NCBI GenBank assembly: GCA_963556195.1
Contig: OY744517.1
Coordinates: 146,652,882-146,716,881, forward strand
DNA length: 64,000 bases
From: Sepiola atlantica
Taxonomy: Eukaryota; Mollusca; Cephalopoda; Sepiida; Sepiolidae
Direction of reading: 5' to 3'
A model generated the notes under the pieces. The model ran no database searches. It saw only the letters and a list, made by a program, of their open reading frames with translations, and was not told where the DNA came from. The position numbers and the translations under genes were made by a program. Positions 11,455-23,325 of this stretch are shown piece by piece (position 1 is the stretch's first letter; the number at the start of each line of letters is the position of its first letter).

Positions 11455-12240
11455 ATGAAGGAAGAGAGATAAAGATGTGCGAATGACAAATCTATTTCAT
11501 CTTCGATTGTTCAATGCAAGGTGTACTCGATAAAAACATGTTTATTTTTCTTTCCTTAAGCCAGGCTTTTCAAAGATTAAAATCTTATCATCAGAGAAAT
11601 TACGTAGATGAATAAGTTGGCAGGGGAATAGCCAAAATTCAAAATTTGAAAAAGTTTAAGAAACAATATAAAGTAATGGAAAGTAAAGGTGTGTGCATAA
11701 AAAGGTTATCAAAATATAGAGTCTGTCCAGTTGGGTAAATGTCCGTTGACAAAGTGTCCGGTGACGAAAAGTTTTAAAGATGGAAAAAAAGATTTTGTGG
11801 AAACTGCGTTAGAGATGCTGAAAATGTTTAGTTCAACCATAGATAAAAAGCACTTATTAGGATGTAATTTGGAGAATTGGGTCCATTTTAAAATACTTCC
11901 ATGGACCACGAATGATAATAGTTTTTAAGAAATTGAGTTTAAAATATTGTATATATTTCAAGTAGGCCGAATTACTGGTTAGAGGTGTTAGCTACTCCGA
12001 TCGAACCTAGGGTCTGAGAGAGAATTTTCTGGTTGAAAGCGAGGCCAGTAAAAGTGGGAGAGGAGTGTGCGGTTAGGGATGTGAGAGGAGAAGGTTTAGC
12101 AGAAGAAACTGTGGCTGATGCTAGGAATAGGGTAGGAGAAGGGATTGTTTAGTTACAGATATATAGTGTATCAAGTTATATTGAAAATAAATCAATAAAG
12201 TGCTCGATCGCAGAAGAGTGAGAGCTAATACAAATAATTT
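11454..12240. other. Unassigned stretch
   Basis: No recognised gene. Complementary open frames at 11709-11928 share a duplicated word (AAATGTCCGTTGAC / AAGTGTCCGGTGAC). They have no family I know. Confidence 0.35.
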
Positions 12241-12277
12241 ATTTGAAAACTATATGTTACATGTTTCAAAATTATTT

Positions 12278-12390
12278 GTATCACCCACACTGAGGATTCA
12301 ACCTTCAACCTTCAGATGATAGTCACTTAGAACTGAATTAACCTTAGTACTATATCCACTGTGCCACGGGTCCTCAGTGTGGGCGATACG
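12278..12390 (-). repeat. tRNA-like SINE head between inverted repeats
   Basis: On the minus strand GTGGCACAGTGG fits a polymerase III A box and GGTTGAATCC nearly fits a B box, about 60 nt apart. This suggests a tRNA-derived SINE head rather than a working tRNA, since I can build no clean acceptor stem. The segment is bracketed by an 18-bp inverted repeat (TATCACCCACACTGAGGA with one mismatch). Confidence 0.4.
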
Positions 12391-12539
12391 AAGAATTGTG
12401 AATTACTGAAGACTACTTCCCAGTCATGGCAGATGGAGCGAGAGCATGCTAACCCCCGTGGATTAAATAAAGGGTTCCGTTCATGGCCATGGTTCCGTTC
12501 GAAATTCCGTCCAGATTCCCGAGTTCGACAGAAAGATTT

Positions 12540-12660
12540 CCGAGTTCGACAAAGTACACCTGAAGAAGGTCGGAGGTTACATCGGCCGAAACGTTGTGAT
12601 AAAAACACCCAAGATGAGAACAGTAGTCCGAATATACCAAATTCTACGAATTATCAACCC
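12540..12660 (+). repeat. Repeat with hammerhead-like CTGAAGA...GAAACGTTG motif
   Basis: CTGAAGA at 12560 is followed by a GGTC/GGCC-type stem and GAAACGTTGTG at 12588. A diverged relative lies at 27770-27880 with the same order, including CCAAGATGAG. Whether it derives from a ribozyme-bearing retroelement is inference. Confidence 0.45.
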
Positions 12661-12684
12661 TCATCTCAAAAATTCCGAAGCATA

Positions 12685-13049
12685 AAAAAATTTGTTATTA
12701 TGGCAGATAGTGGCTTTTTGCATTTCAGAATCTCTGGCCATTTTGTTAAACTGTCCACCACAATCAAATAATATGCACCATTTAGCTGTCAAGCAAAATC
12801 TAGATGTGGTCTAGACCATGGTGTGTCCACTTTCGCCCATTATGCTGTCATTATTGGTGATGCTTTAGCTGCTAGAGCACAACCTCTACAGCTCTTAACT
12901 GTCCTCTCAATGTCCTGGTCCATACCTGGCCAAAAAACGTATGAATGCATAAGCGATTTAATTTGGCACATTCCTGGGTGACCACAATGAAATTCCTTTA
13001 ACAGTCTCTTTTGTAATGCCCTTGGGATGACGACACGCTCAGCGTACAT
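12685..13049 (-). pseudogene. Gypsy integrase N-terminal part, truncated
   Basis: The intact frame 12840-13049 holds an HHCC zinc-binding module: two His in FHCGHPG and two Cys in CRGCALA. Past its stop the similarity goes on to about 12685 (PWSRPHLDFA, then YYLIVVDS and TKWPEI) through a TAA and a TGA. This reaches the first catalytic Asp of the DDE core. The other two catalytic residues are absent because the element is cut here. Non-functional. Confidence 0.8.
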
Positions 13050-13055
13050 TAAAAT

Positions 13056-13976
13056 TTAATCGCAAATTGAATAGTTATTGCTTACTGGCGAACTTATATT
13101 TCCCCTTTGTTTGCACGTCACTTTATCCATCAAGTTTTTAATAAAATTATCATTTTTAGATTTTATTTGTATTTCTTGCACAATCACTGGGTGTTCACGT
13201 ATGGTGCTGACCAGTTCTTCTTTTATTTCACTTTCAGCTTTGAGTGATGCGATTACCGTATCTTCCATTGGTTCACAATATTTCGGAATTAATTGGGGCA
13301 AGCCGTCCACATGGCTTAACTTCTTTGAAGGAATATATTTCATTTTGAAATCATAATTTAGCAGAATAGTGCTCCATCGCTGTAACCTATTTGCTGTATG
13401 AAATGGGATTCCTTTCTTTGATTCAAAAATCGAAAGTAATGGACGATGATCCGTTTGTAATATAAATTTACGGGCATGGATGAATTTGTGAAATTTTTTA
13501 ATCCTGAAAATGATGGATAAACTTTCCTTCTCGATCTGGCTATAGTTTTTTCCACTGATATTAAACCTCTACTCGCATGAGCAATGGCTTTTGTGCCCCC
13601 TAAATTGTCTTTATGGAGTAGTACAGCTCCGATGCTGTAATGACTCGCATCAGTAGCCAAAACTATTTCTAATTTCGAGTCATAATGTGTTAAAAAAAAG
13701 TTCTGATGTAAGCACATCCTTAATCTTTTGAAAAACCTTCTGGCAATTTTCTGTCCATTGCCATTTTTTATCCTTTTTTAACAGTCCGTTCAATGGGGAA
13801 CGTAAATCATGCATATTATTTATATATATCTGATAATAATTAGCAAGACCTAGAAATGCTTGCAATTCAGCAACATTTGTTCGGGGCGGACATATTTTTA
13901 ATTTCACTGGAGTTTTATGGATCGGGTCTTCTGCTTTTGGGTCTATAATTTGTGCTAAATATTTTATTTTGGACAT
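13056..13976 (-). pseudogene. Gypsy RT connection, RNase H and tether
   Basis: Three overlapping broken frames. 13680-13976 has the RT thumb/connection segment (ELQAFLGLANYY). 13358-13717 has the RNase H start ATDASHYSIGAVLL, in which the Asp of DAS is the first catalytic acid. 13056-13343 has the RNase H end and linker to integrase (PSKKLSHVDGL, then LIPKYCEPMEDTVIASL). Frame breaks fall between and inside domains, so no single product can be made. Confidence 0.8.
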
Positions 13977-14572
13977 AAAAAATTTGCATTTATCCTCGCT
14001 GAGCTTAAACCCATATTCAGCAATTTAAAAAAAACCTTATTCACATGTTCAATGTGTTGTTCAACGGTCTCGCTCTTGATCAATATATCATCCAAGTACG
14101 CCATAGTGTGATTCAAACCCGCTAACATGTTATCCATTATTTTTTGGAACAAACTTGGTGCTACTTTCACTCCGAAATGTAGACGATTAAACGAATACAA
14201 CTCTCTATGCATATTGATAGTGAGCAATTTCATACTCTCTTCCTCGAATTCTACTTGCAGATACAATAGATCCAATTTCGAGAAAATTTTTCTGCCATTT
14301 AAACGGGCAAAAATGTCTTCTGAACCAGGCAGTGGATATTCATTCATTTTCAGGCACATATTCAAGCCTGTTGAGAAATCCGGGCACACACGAATAATTT
14401 TATTTTTATTTTTTATGTAAACCGTGGGTGACGCCCACTCTGAATATTGTACTTTTCTAAGTACCCCTATTTGTTCTAGGCAATCGATCTCCTGGTCTAT
14501 CGATTCTACAGCTGCATAGGGTACACTACGCTTTGGTTTGAAAACTGGGGTAGCATTTTCCATTACCTCCAA
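13964..14572 (-). pseudogene. Gypsy reverse transcriptase domain
   Basis: About 200 codons open. The order is the RT entry motif (ENATPVFKPKRSVPY), SEWASPTVYI, the region-A motif reading FSKLDLLYLQVEF where KLDLRDAY-like is usual, and the catalytic AYLDDILI (YxDD). It is the best preserved part of this element. It is preceded by a protease frame and followed, with a frame change near 13970, by the connection domain. Confidence 0.9.
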
Positions 14573-14945
14573 TTTTTGTGCATCTGCCCAAACTTTGTGA
14601 AAATATCTCTGGGAAATCTTTTTTCAGAGTCTTCTTAAGTTTTTCACTTTTACTATTTGGGTTTACCGAGTTGCAGAATGAGCTTATCGGTATATCCCAC
14701 AAGTAAAATAAAGCCATCCAGTCGGTACCGAATAAATCGGAAGTATTTTTCAGCACATAGACTTTAGCTTTACACGTTTTACCCCTAAAAGAAATGTTGC
14801 ACATAAATTCCCCTATGAAATTCAGCTTTCTGTCAGTTACTCCTTTTGCGACCTTTTCGCTGCGAACCAATGTTGGTTTTCCAATTCTTTTCCAGGAGTC
14901 TTCACTGATTATAGATAAGTCGATACCAGTGTCTATCTGAAAAAA
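14526..14945 (-). pseudogene. Gypsy aspartic protease
   Basis: A retropepsin remnant. The active-site triplet Asp-Thr-Gly (in QIDTGIDLSII) lies at 14925-14933, in a different frame from the upstream zinc-knuckle frame. It joins the frame 14526-14870, which holds CKAKVYVLK and the C-terminal LFGTDWM signature. The region then runs on toward the RT. At least one frameshift separates gag from protease, near 14940. Confidence 0.75.
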
Positions 14946-15450
14946 GAATATTTTTGTTGTTCATTTTTATATCAACAAATTTTCTTCCATGATGGCTGCC
15001 GCTATTTTTCCTGGAAATTACAGCATTTACAAAATTCTTAGCGCTCGGCCTTTTTTCTCTACACACATGCATTACATACCCTAACCTTCCACAAAAATAA
15101 CAAATTTTGTTTTTAAAGGGACACCTGCCTTTTATATGAAATCCTAAACACAAAGGACATTGTCTGGTTTCTGCTTCTGTGTGTTTTCCCATGTTTTTGG
15201 TTTCCACTTTTGTGTGCTTTTGCGTTACGACGAATAGTTTTCAGATGTCTATTTTTTTAACCGTCTCTTCTGGCATATCGAACCTTAGCCACGTCTTTTT
15301 CTTCGATCTTCACCAAATCGTGTCGCATGCTTACAATTCTATTACATTCGCCAACAATCACTTGCAACGTTAAATTAGGGTCCTGCCCCAACTTCGTCAA
15401 GATTCTCACCCTTATCTCGGAATATTTGCTTGCGGTTAAGCCCTGCACAT
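14902..15450 (-). pseudogene. Gypsy gag C-terminal part with zinc knuckle
   Basis: Frame 15257-15448 has a gag-like helical segment (YSEIRVRILTKLG). Frame 14902-15207 has two cysteine clusters, CPLCLGFHIKGRC and CYFCGRLGYVMHVC; the second is a CCHC-type knuckle with Tyr where Gly-His is usual. Such knuckles bind the element's RNA. The gag upstream of 15450 is expected to extend toward 16300 but I could not recognise it. Confidence 0.7.
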
Positions 15451-16350
15451 TGGAATCTATCTGCAGTCAGTTCTTCCAGTTTAAACTGCTGGCATTCTCT
15501 ATTTACGATTCCGGCATAGCTAAAAAAAATCCTCGTCATCTCTTTTTGTTAGGTTTAAACATTTCCAACGTAGGATGAAAAGGGACGACTTTTTACCAAA
15601 AACATTTGTCAGGATTTGCACAATTTCATCAAATTAAATTTTGCCCGGTATCCTTGGTAGAATATAGTTGCAGTACCCATCATGGCATGCTGGGTTCAAT
15701 TGTTTTCTTGCGACTATTCTGAACATTCTTCCTTGAAAATGTTGGCAAACCTCTGAAAGTAGACAGAAAAAATAGAGCCATTTTCTGGGTCATACGTGAA
15801 TTCTCAAATCAAATTCGCAACCGTATTTGGTGAAAAAAATCCTGCTTGCTTTGGTTCTTGTGTTCGCTGGACAATAAATCCCAACATTTTTTCAAACGGT
15901 TTGTCATTTCTTTGTCGTTGTTCCACTTGTATTTTTAAAAGTTGGACCATAGTTTGCTGCAATTCCTCGATTTAAAAAATATTTTGTTTTGTTTTTCCTC
16001 AGACAACAGTTGTTTTAAATATGCTGTAGAAAGGAAAAAATATTACGTACAGTCCAAATACAATGAAAACAAAATATCTTTTCTTCTCAAATCCTTTCAA
16101 AAAATCACTGTCAAATTGTAAGAACAATTTGGTTGACAATTTCCTTTGAAAAAACAAAAATTTGTTCTTACTTAAGCGATTGCTTGTGTCTATGTAATAT
16201 CACCGTCGAGAGTTCAAATTCACTGTTCGGGGAAAAAAAATTTTTTTTCCATTCACTAATATCACTAATTTGTAAAACAAATAAGTTTTCCTGTCAATTT
16301 GTTATGTGTTACCAAACTGGATTTTAAATCGTAATCTCTCGTCGCCAATT

Positions 16351-16742
16351 TGTTATATCGTAGTAATAACAATAAATAAATAAGAACACAAGACAGGAAT
16401 AGAAGAAATAAGAAATCTATTAAGAATACTTAATTACATACAATAAGTGAGTCGCAAATACAGGCTCTAGGCAAACGTGCTATAAGCAGTGCGCTAAGCG
16501 GTTCCCCTTTGGTTAGGCAAAGGTGTCGACTTTATAGTGACCTGACGAATCCTTCCTGTCATTATGGGTAAATCCGGATCAGTCCACAACAGAGAGATAG
16601 AGAGGGGGACAGGAGAAGGAGGATAGGGAAAGAAATATAAAATGACTACTGAAAATATTGGGATGCCGAACTTGTTCGTAAAATTTCTTTTGTACATTTT
16701 TCTAATAGTAATAATCGTATTAGTAGAAGTAGTCATATAACT
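16351..16742 (-). repeat. Probable 5' LTR of the Gypsy element
   Basis: Begins TGTTATATCG next to the primer-binding-like site. A candidate end is CATATAACT near 16742, which would give an LTR of about 390 bp with roughly inverted ends. No partner LTR is available to prove the boundary. Confidence 0.4.
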
Positions 16743-16924
16743 TATAATTACTATCATTGACTAGGGCTGACTATTTTTAGATAAGAAGTTAAAAGAATTA
16801 AATTTGAATTAATAATTTTGAATTGCATTACGAAAGAGTCGTTTTGCTTTCAAATAGATATACTTGAATGTTGACTGATCAGGTTAAACCCAACAAACCC
16901 GACCCTTAATCTCGCCACTGACAT

Positions 16925-16925
16925 G

Positions 16926-16998
<73 letters not shown>
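16925..16998. repeat. (AT)n microsatellite
   Basis: A TA run of about 74 nt with one G interruption near its start. Confidence 0.95.
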
Positions 16999-17000
<2 letters not shown>

Positions 17001-17940
17001 CTTCCTTTTTTATGGAGCCTTGTTTTGCACAAAAAGTAATTATGTATTTTTGGAGGTATGTTTTATTTGTTTGCATATTGGTTCTAAAATATAGGATTTA
17101 AATCATATAATAAAAACTAGATAAAGCAGCATTGAGTGAGATCTGTTCTGATTAGTATGATAGCATTACTATAGATATATCTACTTCTGGAGTGGAAAGT
17201 CTAAGGGAGTTTACAGGGAATAGGAGTAGAATTTGCCATAAAAATAGTATTGTGCAGAACTTGAAACAGGAACCTTCATCTGTCAATGATTGTATTATTG
17301 CCTTGAATCTGTCAGTCTGAAGAAATGTATATGCGACAATCAACAGTGCATATGTAAAAGTACCCCACTCGATCCTGCGTCACGAAACCAAATGTAACAC
17401 AAGACCCCACTCGCTTCTTATAATGTGGGTATCGTTGTCGGTCACTCACGCACAGGTGTTTGATATCCCGGTTGTGGTGCCGAGTAAAGCAGATACCTCA
17501 CTCTGCTCCAGTGTCACTGAACCACTTGTAACATAGGTGGTCCACTCGTGTCTCTATCACTGTGCCCACATGTCTGGTTCTCGGCGCAGAAATCCTTCTA
17601 GACTGTGAACACTCTCTTTGGCCAGTGATCGTCAATAGTGGTTGAAAAAAAACCAAAAGATGTGCCGAATCTCCTCTAGGTCGTGATGACGGCGATGATG
17701 ATGATCTCATATTCTGTGAAGGCAAGGTTACACAAACAGAGCAAATAGACAATAGGAATAATTCAACATCAGCGGTTTCTTTTTATATCAAATAATTATT
17801 AACAAGATAACAACTGTTTTTAAAACGTCGAATTAAGTCTACGCTTCGATAATGTCTTTGTTTACTAAACTAGTTCGTCGTCTGTGTGTGTGTGTGTGAA
17901 TCACTTTTACGACTCCTGGTATTAATTGAGACATTAATCT
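16999..17940. other. Unassigned stretch
   Basis: No gene recognised. The phrase TGTAACACAAGACCC near 17391 is shared with the 49-bp minisatellite at 23081-23325. GAAATCCTTCTAGACTG at about 17588 matches a phrase in the body of the second U2-headed SINE type. Both may be scraps of repeats. Confidence 0.35.
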
Positions 17941-17944
17941 CTGT

Positions 17945-18030
17945 TGGAAAACGATGGCTGAGCACGGGGGGAAGAGCTCCGGCCAGCACGAGCCCGCGGG
18001 GTTCTGCGACCGACACGGGTCGAATCCCAG
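17945..18030 (+). repeat. tRNA-like (A/B box) GC-rich segment
   Basis: TGGCTGAGCACGG fits an A box and GGTCGAATCCC is close to a B box, about 55-60 nt apart, in a GC-rich island. The T arm does not pair well, so a SINE head or tRNA pseudogene is more likely than a tRNA gene. Confidence 0.35.
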
Positions 18031-18584
18031 GTCTGACTGATTGTCTACTCAAAACAAAAACCTTTCTCTTCCCAAAGGGGCATATCGTAACACTCTCTCT
18101 TTCTCTCTGTGCCTTTCCTCCTCTTTCGGAGTCGGGGCGGTGTGGGATATACTGATTTACTCTCCCTCTCTCTCTCTCTCTTCCCCTTTTCTGGGTCTTT
18201 CTTCTCTCTCGGGGCCAGGGTGGGGCGCGTCTCTCCAGGTGACACAGATAAATTGAATTTCTCTATAAAACCTTACCTCTTATCATGACAAAACCATTAT
18301 TCGCCCTCTTTGTCTTTATCAAAAGGGCTCTCGACCTCCCAAGAGCTGACCTGTTATCAGCCTATGGGTGATTAGGGATCATGACCAAATTCCGAGGCAG
18401 TATTTGGCAAACGACTCTGTTGTGAGGGGATAATTCAAAATGAAAACTAGCACGCTTCTTCCTGGCCATTTCGTCGCCAATTCTGGCCGACGTTTGGACA
18501 GCCAAAATATGTACTAGTTCTTAGACCTCTACTTGTTTCTACGTGGGGTCCAGCATTATCGCCAAGATGCATACTAGTGATCAA
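18031..18584. other. Unassigned stretch with CT-rich tracts
   Basis: Pyrimidine-rich simple sequence around 18088-18215. No gene recognised. Confidence 0.4.
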
Positions 18585-18850
18585 TCCATAAGCGACAAAG
18601 GAGGCGTTCTACAGCAAGCTCAGATAAATGGTAAGTAAAGTAACATCAAGAGAGAAGCTGATCATCCGAAGTGACTTCAATGCAAGAGTAGAAACTGAGG
18701 CGGATGAATGGCCGATGTCATCGGCTGTAAACATGCACTGTGATGCATGTTTAGTTTAATGACCAACAACTGGCTTGTTGTGGGGAACATAATATGCCTC
18801 GAGCAGACACTCAGAATTTAGCTTTCCACTTTGAAAAATAACTGCATCTC
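18585..18850 (+). pseudogene. LINE endonuclease relic
   Basis: On the plus strand, broken by stops, a DKGGVLQQ segment is followed by REKLIIRSDFNARVETEADEWP. It resembles the APE-type endonuclease of LINEs, where the second part usually reads GDFNARVG. Only this core is recognisable. The clade is not clear. Confidence 0.55.
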
Positions 18851-20379
18851 AGAAGAAGGCTGCATGAAAGCGGTCCACTTAAAATTCCTTAAGATTTATG
18901 CCCACTTCACTTCATGAAAGTCCTGATGTTGGATAGTGGCCCTGTGGGAACGGACGCATTTTAAGGTGGACGTATCTGTTGGAAATCATTTGGTTTAGCT
19001 TGTACGATTTAGTGCGGGTGGACCCGTACAGTCGGGTGCGGAATAGGGCTGTTCTCACGGTTGGAGCTCACAGACATGACGGGCCACCATTTTGATGAGA
19101 CCTTTTAGGTCAGAGGTTCAAAGGAGTCAGGCTGTGACGAATGCACCTGCGCATAGGGGCTCTGTGACGTCACAGGCTTTTGCGTGGGAAGCAGAGTTTG
19201 TGCCAGTCTGGGTTTTGGAGGCGAACCTGTGAGACGTGACTTTTATGATGTAGTGTGCAACATAATTAGGGGAATTAATTCCCTAAGAAAATACAGTCGA
19301 AGGATCTCTCCCCCCCTCCACGAATGGTTAAGGACTTAATTGATAAGTAATTACGAAAGCAGTAATTTGCTCTCTCTCTCGACATTGGTGAATATCTCCA
19401 AGCCGATAGATAACTAACGCCTGTAATAAAATAGAATTGAAAGTTTAAAAGATTGTTTGTCCATTGAGTCGATCATGGAGCTTTTGTGTTGCAGCGGCGT
19501 GGTTCACGGCAGAAAGAAAAAGAGAGAATTCGAGCACTAGACGACGCACCCCTCTACGCGACGAGGAAAGATTGAAGGTGCGAGAGATTTAAAGGTATGC
19601 AAATTATATGATTTATGGTGTTAAAAATGATGAGTGATAAAACGAGAACTGCCACGGCCCGTTCCAGGACGAGTATACAAAATGAGAACTGCCACGGCCC
19701 AGCGGGGCTATGTAACACTGAGCCTCTGACAGGTTTTTATATCTTGAAATTAACAAGTGATAAAATTCAAGTGGATTCAATAAGTGGTCAATCCAACTGA
19801 CTAATGATGTCTATATAAGCCAGTTGAATGGACGAATCAAAAAAAGAATTGATATTTTAAGCTGAACGTGACGAGTGAGTTGTTGTTTGGTGTTAGGTCG
19901 GAAGGATATTCTGTTGGTCTTGTAACAAGTCTCTCATCAATTGATAAATAAATGACCATTTTGACTTCAGATAAAACACTGTTACTTGTTGCAAACTCTG
20001 AGTTGTTGCAGTGCTGATCGAGTCCACATACTGACGTAATTTTGCAGTCGTTAACGAAATTCGTTTTTAGGGTAAAAAGAAATATAAAATAGGAGGAAAC
20101 AACAAAGACGCAAAAAGTAAAAAATAATAAAATAAACACAGGAAAATAATTCAATATTGTTTTTATTAATATTTAAAAATGCTAGCTGCTTTTGTTTCCC
20201 AAAGCAAAGTTAACTTTGTTAACCAAGTTAACAATAAAAAAAACACATAAAAAGCTCAATAAAATAAATCAATTTGAGCTATAAAAATACTTAAAAATGG
20301 GTCTTTACATAAAAGACGATTCGGTACATGTTCGTCTTTTACCATAGTCCGTTTTTCACAACTTTTTACTCACCATTTT
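18851..20379. other. Long non-coding stretch
   Basis: No recognised gene. GAGAACTGCCACGGCCC is directly repeated at about 19643 and 19684. Confidence 0.4.
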
Positions 20380-20700
20380 TTTGTTCTTTTTTCGGTTTAC
20401 ACTTACCTATCAGGCTGCTAGAGAATTCCGAGGTTGTTGGAAATTTTTTTCAAATATTTTACATTTTAGGAGGGGGATCAGTTTCCAATGTAAATTAAAC
20501 GTAGACTGATCCCCCTCTTTTTGACCATCTCAAATTTTAAAAATTCTTCTGCTTACAATTACCTATCATATCGATAGAGAATTCCGGGGTTTTTGGGAAA
20601 AAAATTCAAAAAATTTAGATTTTAAGGCAGGGGATCAGTTTTCAATGTAAATTCAACGTTAGACTGATCCCCCTCTTTTTGACCATCTCAATGCAATCAC
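20380..20700. repeat. Foldback family A, two half-units in tandem
   Basis: The block ACTTACCTATCA...AGAGAATTCCG...GGGGGATCAGTTTCCAATG...GACTGATCCCCCTCTTTTTG occurs twice in a row, with starts about 170 nt apart. It matches one arm of the foldback at 35240-35734. Confidence 0.65.
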
Positions 20701-22737
20701 TCCTGCTTTTCTTCCCACCTCATTCTTCATTTAAAATATTTTTATTATTTTCGCTAACTTTTCCTTTTTGTATACATTATTTTGTTTTGTATTCTCATTA
20801 TCATTAAGTCTTTCTCTGTTTCTTCCAATTCTTCCTCAGTTTGTGTATCGCTATAATTTTATTTTGTTGCATTATCATTTTATTTTGTTGAATTATTTTT
20901 CTTTCTTTTTGGGGTGTTTTTAATGTTGTTATCACTCATTGTACATTCTTATAAATAAAATTGAAAGCACTTGTGGATATTTTTAAGTAGGGTCAACCCA
21001 TAGAGTGATTGTGTTTTTTGGAAAAACTGTATGATCAGCGACCCCCACTCCTCCCACTCCCCCCCCCCAAAAAAAAAACCCGATTCGGGCTTTATGCCTA
21101 AGACAAAATACAAACTTTATTTTCATTGTTTTTATTAAAAAATATTTTTTTAAAAACCTTGTTGTAAACATTTATTTTTGTCTAAATAAAATCGCTATAA
21201 TAAATTCATATGAATCAGCTTGGTACAACATTTGACTGGCTCAATTCTGTTGTTGGCATTGGTTTCTCCAATTCTTTCTAGAATCAGGTTCTTACAGGAG
21301 GGACCACGTGAAGGTTGCAAACATCCATATGTGAAAGTTCCGCTATCGAACTGTAGCAACGCGGACCCTAGCTTGTTAAGACATTGACTGAAATTGTATC
21401 CTAGCAGAAATGCTAAGGTCCACGCTTACATTTAAATAAAACATTATAAAAATGGCACAAGCAGATAAAGACATGAAAGTTGAATGAAAGAAGAAACCAT
21501 TATTTAAAGAACACAAGATATTTATATATGCACAAAATTACAAGGCATTTATGTGGTTACTTGGTCATTTGAAATGTTCAGTTCTAAGATAAAGTTCAGT
21601 TAGAAAAGTAATAAAATGTGTTTTTATACCTGAAGTTTATGAGTGTATATATGCGTGCGACAGTGTAGACATTTGTGTGTGTGTTGTTTTGCGTAAGAGT
21701 GTGTAAGTGTACGACTGTGTGTGTGTATGTGTGTGTGTGTTGAAAACTGATGCATCTGTTGACCATTTTGGGACAGTTGTCAGAGTGTGTACGCATGTGT
21801 GTGTGAGTTGAAAAATGAATAGTAGCCTCCCAAGCCCAAGAAAGCAAGGGAAGTGGAACGTTGTCCTTTTGTTAACCATGTGCTGATTTTTTCCAGTTGA
21901 TTTTCTCAACAAAAACCGTACTTTCAATAATGCTTCAATCGGCTCCAGGAAGCACCTTTTGAGTTTGGGCGTGAAAAATGGATTTTAATCACTGAGGTGC
22001 AGCTGACGTAGTTGAAAGCATATTACGTGACAGCCTTTTTTGCTTTTTTTTTGCTAAATATGGCGCTGGCAGCCAGTTTTGTAAGAAAAGTCTAATTTCC
22101 TTTTTAGATTGAAGTTTTGGGCGTGGCTTATGTGTTTCGCCCACATCGTTGGTCAGTTAATATTATAGGATTGGGATACATGTCAATCCTATGGAACCAA
22201 CAGGATACAAACTTGGCACATGTGGCGGACGTGATGAGCCAAAACCTGGAATGAGTGGTGGAAATAGTTTTGACTTACCTTATCTTTACCTTGTGTGTAG
22301 AACCTCAATGTGAGAAAGAACAAGTAAATGTTGGAATGAGCGTATTTATATATATTGACAAAATGCGACTGGTGTACTTTGCCATCCATAAAAGACGGAA
22401 GTCGATAGAAGGTGTTTCAGCACTCAAAAGGCTAATATCATTGAGCGATAAGAAATCAGTATTGAAAACGGTGTTGTTAGAGAAAAATCCACTGTGTGAT
22501 TAAGGTCCAGTGGCAAATACATTGTTATATTGAAGTGTTGCAAAAGTTACTACGTAATCTAGTGGTAAACATGTTGCATTAAATATGGTGTCACTTGAGA
22601 AAATTATGCCACATAACAAAGTTCCAGTGGGGAACATATTGTTTCCATTATGTTTCTTTTTTTAATTCCTTCAGGAGACTCAGATGGTAAGTCTGTGTCA
22701 GTATCCACTTCACCATAGCTACCTCCCTTTGTATTGC
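20701..22737. other. Long non-coding stretch with TG-rich patches
   Basis: TG/GT-rich simple sequence lies at about 21650-21800, giving His/Thr-rich false frames on the minus strand. No gene recognised. Confidence 0.4.
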
Positions 22738-22739
22738 TC

Positions 22740-22772
<33 letters not shown>

Positions 22773-22773
22773 T
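22738..22773. repeat. (GATA)n microsatellite
   Basis: About eight to nine GATA units. Confidence 0.95.
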
Positions 22774-22904
22774 CCTAGCCTGTTCTTTATCTTTTTATTC
22801 CCCCTTTCTACTGTCGACATGGTTACATATAACATTTTAATTAAAAACAAAAACAATAGTTTATAATGCATTGCCAGAAGTACTAGAGAAGCGTTAGAGT
22901 AAAC

Positions 22905-23021
22905 ATTAGTGATGGAACGATTCCAATATTTTTCCGATTCCGATACCGATACCGATTTCGATACCCGAAAAAGTTATGATTTTTTCGATTCCCGATTCTG
23001 ATTAATCGTCCTAGCATTAGT
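22905..23021. mobile_element. Small hAT-like MITE (tentative)
   Basis: GATGGAACGATTCC at the left is roughly inverted at the right (AATCGTCCTA), with ACATTAGT and GCATTAGT flanking as a near-exact 8-bp repeat. The interior repeats CGATACCGATACCGAT. No coding capacity. Confidence 0.4.
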
Positions 23022-23080
23022 AAACATCAAAACTGATGTGACGAAAATGATGAAGAATCTGATTGAAACCAGAAATTCTG

Positions 23081-23325
23081 CACTTGAGTTCCACCCTCAA
23101 CGTAACACAAGACCCAACTAAGCTAGATACACTTGAGTTCCACCCTCAACGTAACACAAGACCCAACTAAGCCAGATACACTTGAGTTCCACCCTCAACG
23201 TAACACAAGACCCAACTAAGCCAGATACACTTGAGTTCCACCCTCAACGTAACACAAGACCCAACTAAGCCAGATACACTTGAGTTCCACCCTCAACGTA
23301 ACACAAGACCCAACTAAGCCAGATA
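23081..23325. repeat. 49-bp minisatellite, five copies
   Basis: Unit starts fall at 23081, 23130, 23179, 23228 and 23277, each beginning CACTTGAGTTCCACCC and ending AGCCAGATA. The first unit has one substitution (AGCTAGATA); the others are nearly identical, which suggests recent expansion. Confidence 0.95.

Larger units (their letters stand above)
12685..16350 (-). mobile_element. Ty3/Gypsy retrotransposon, decayed
   Basis: Reading leftward: primer-binding-like TGGCGACGAGAGATT (16334-16348), gag remnants with a zinc knuckle, protease, reverse transcriptase, RNase H and a truncated integrase, the standard Ty3/Gypsy order. Frames are broken at many points. The right boundary is the start of a probable 5' LTR, TGTTATATCG, at 16351. 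The left boundary, near 12685, cuts the integrase core, and no second LTR is seen. Its proteins resemble the element at 56726-58777 but are clearly diverged. Confidence 0.9.

Noticed and set aside
11709..11928. Small gene with a KCPLTKCPVTK repeat
   Set aside because: Open on both strands, no known family, and in a repeat-rich region. The duplicated word is probably nucleotide-level.
17945..18030. Functional tRNA gene
   Set aside because: The A and B boxes are present but the T arm does not form five pairs and no acceptor stem could be drawn.
21596..21927. His/Thr-rich minus-strand frames
   Set aside because: Translation of TG-rich simple sequence.
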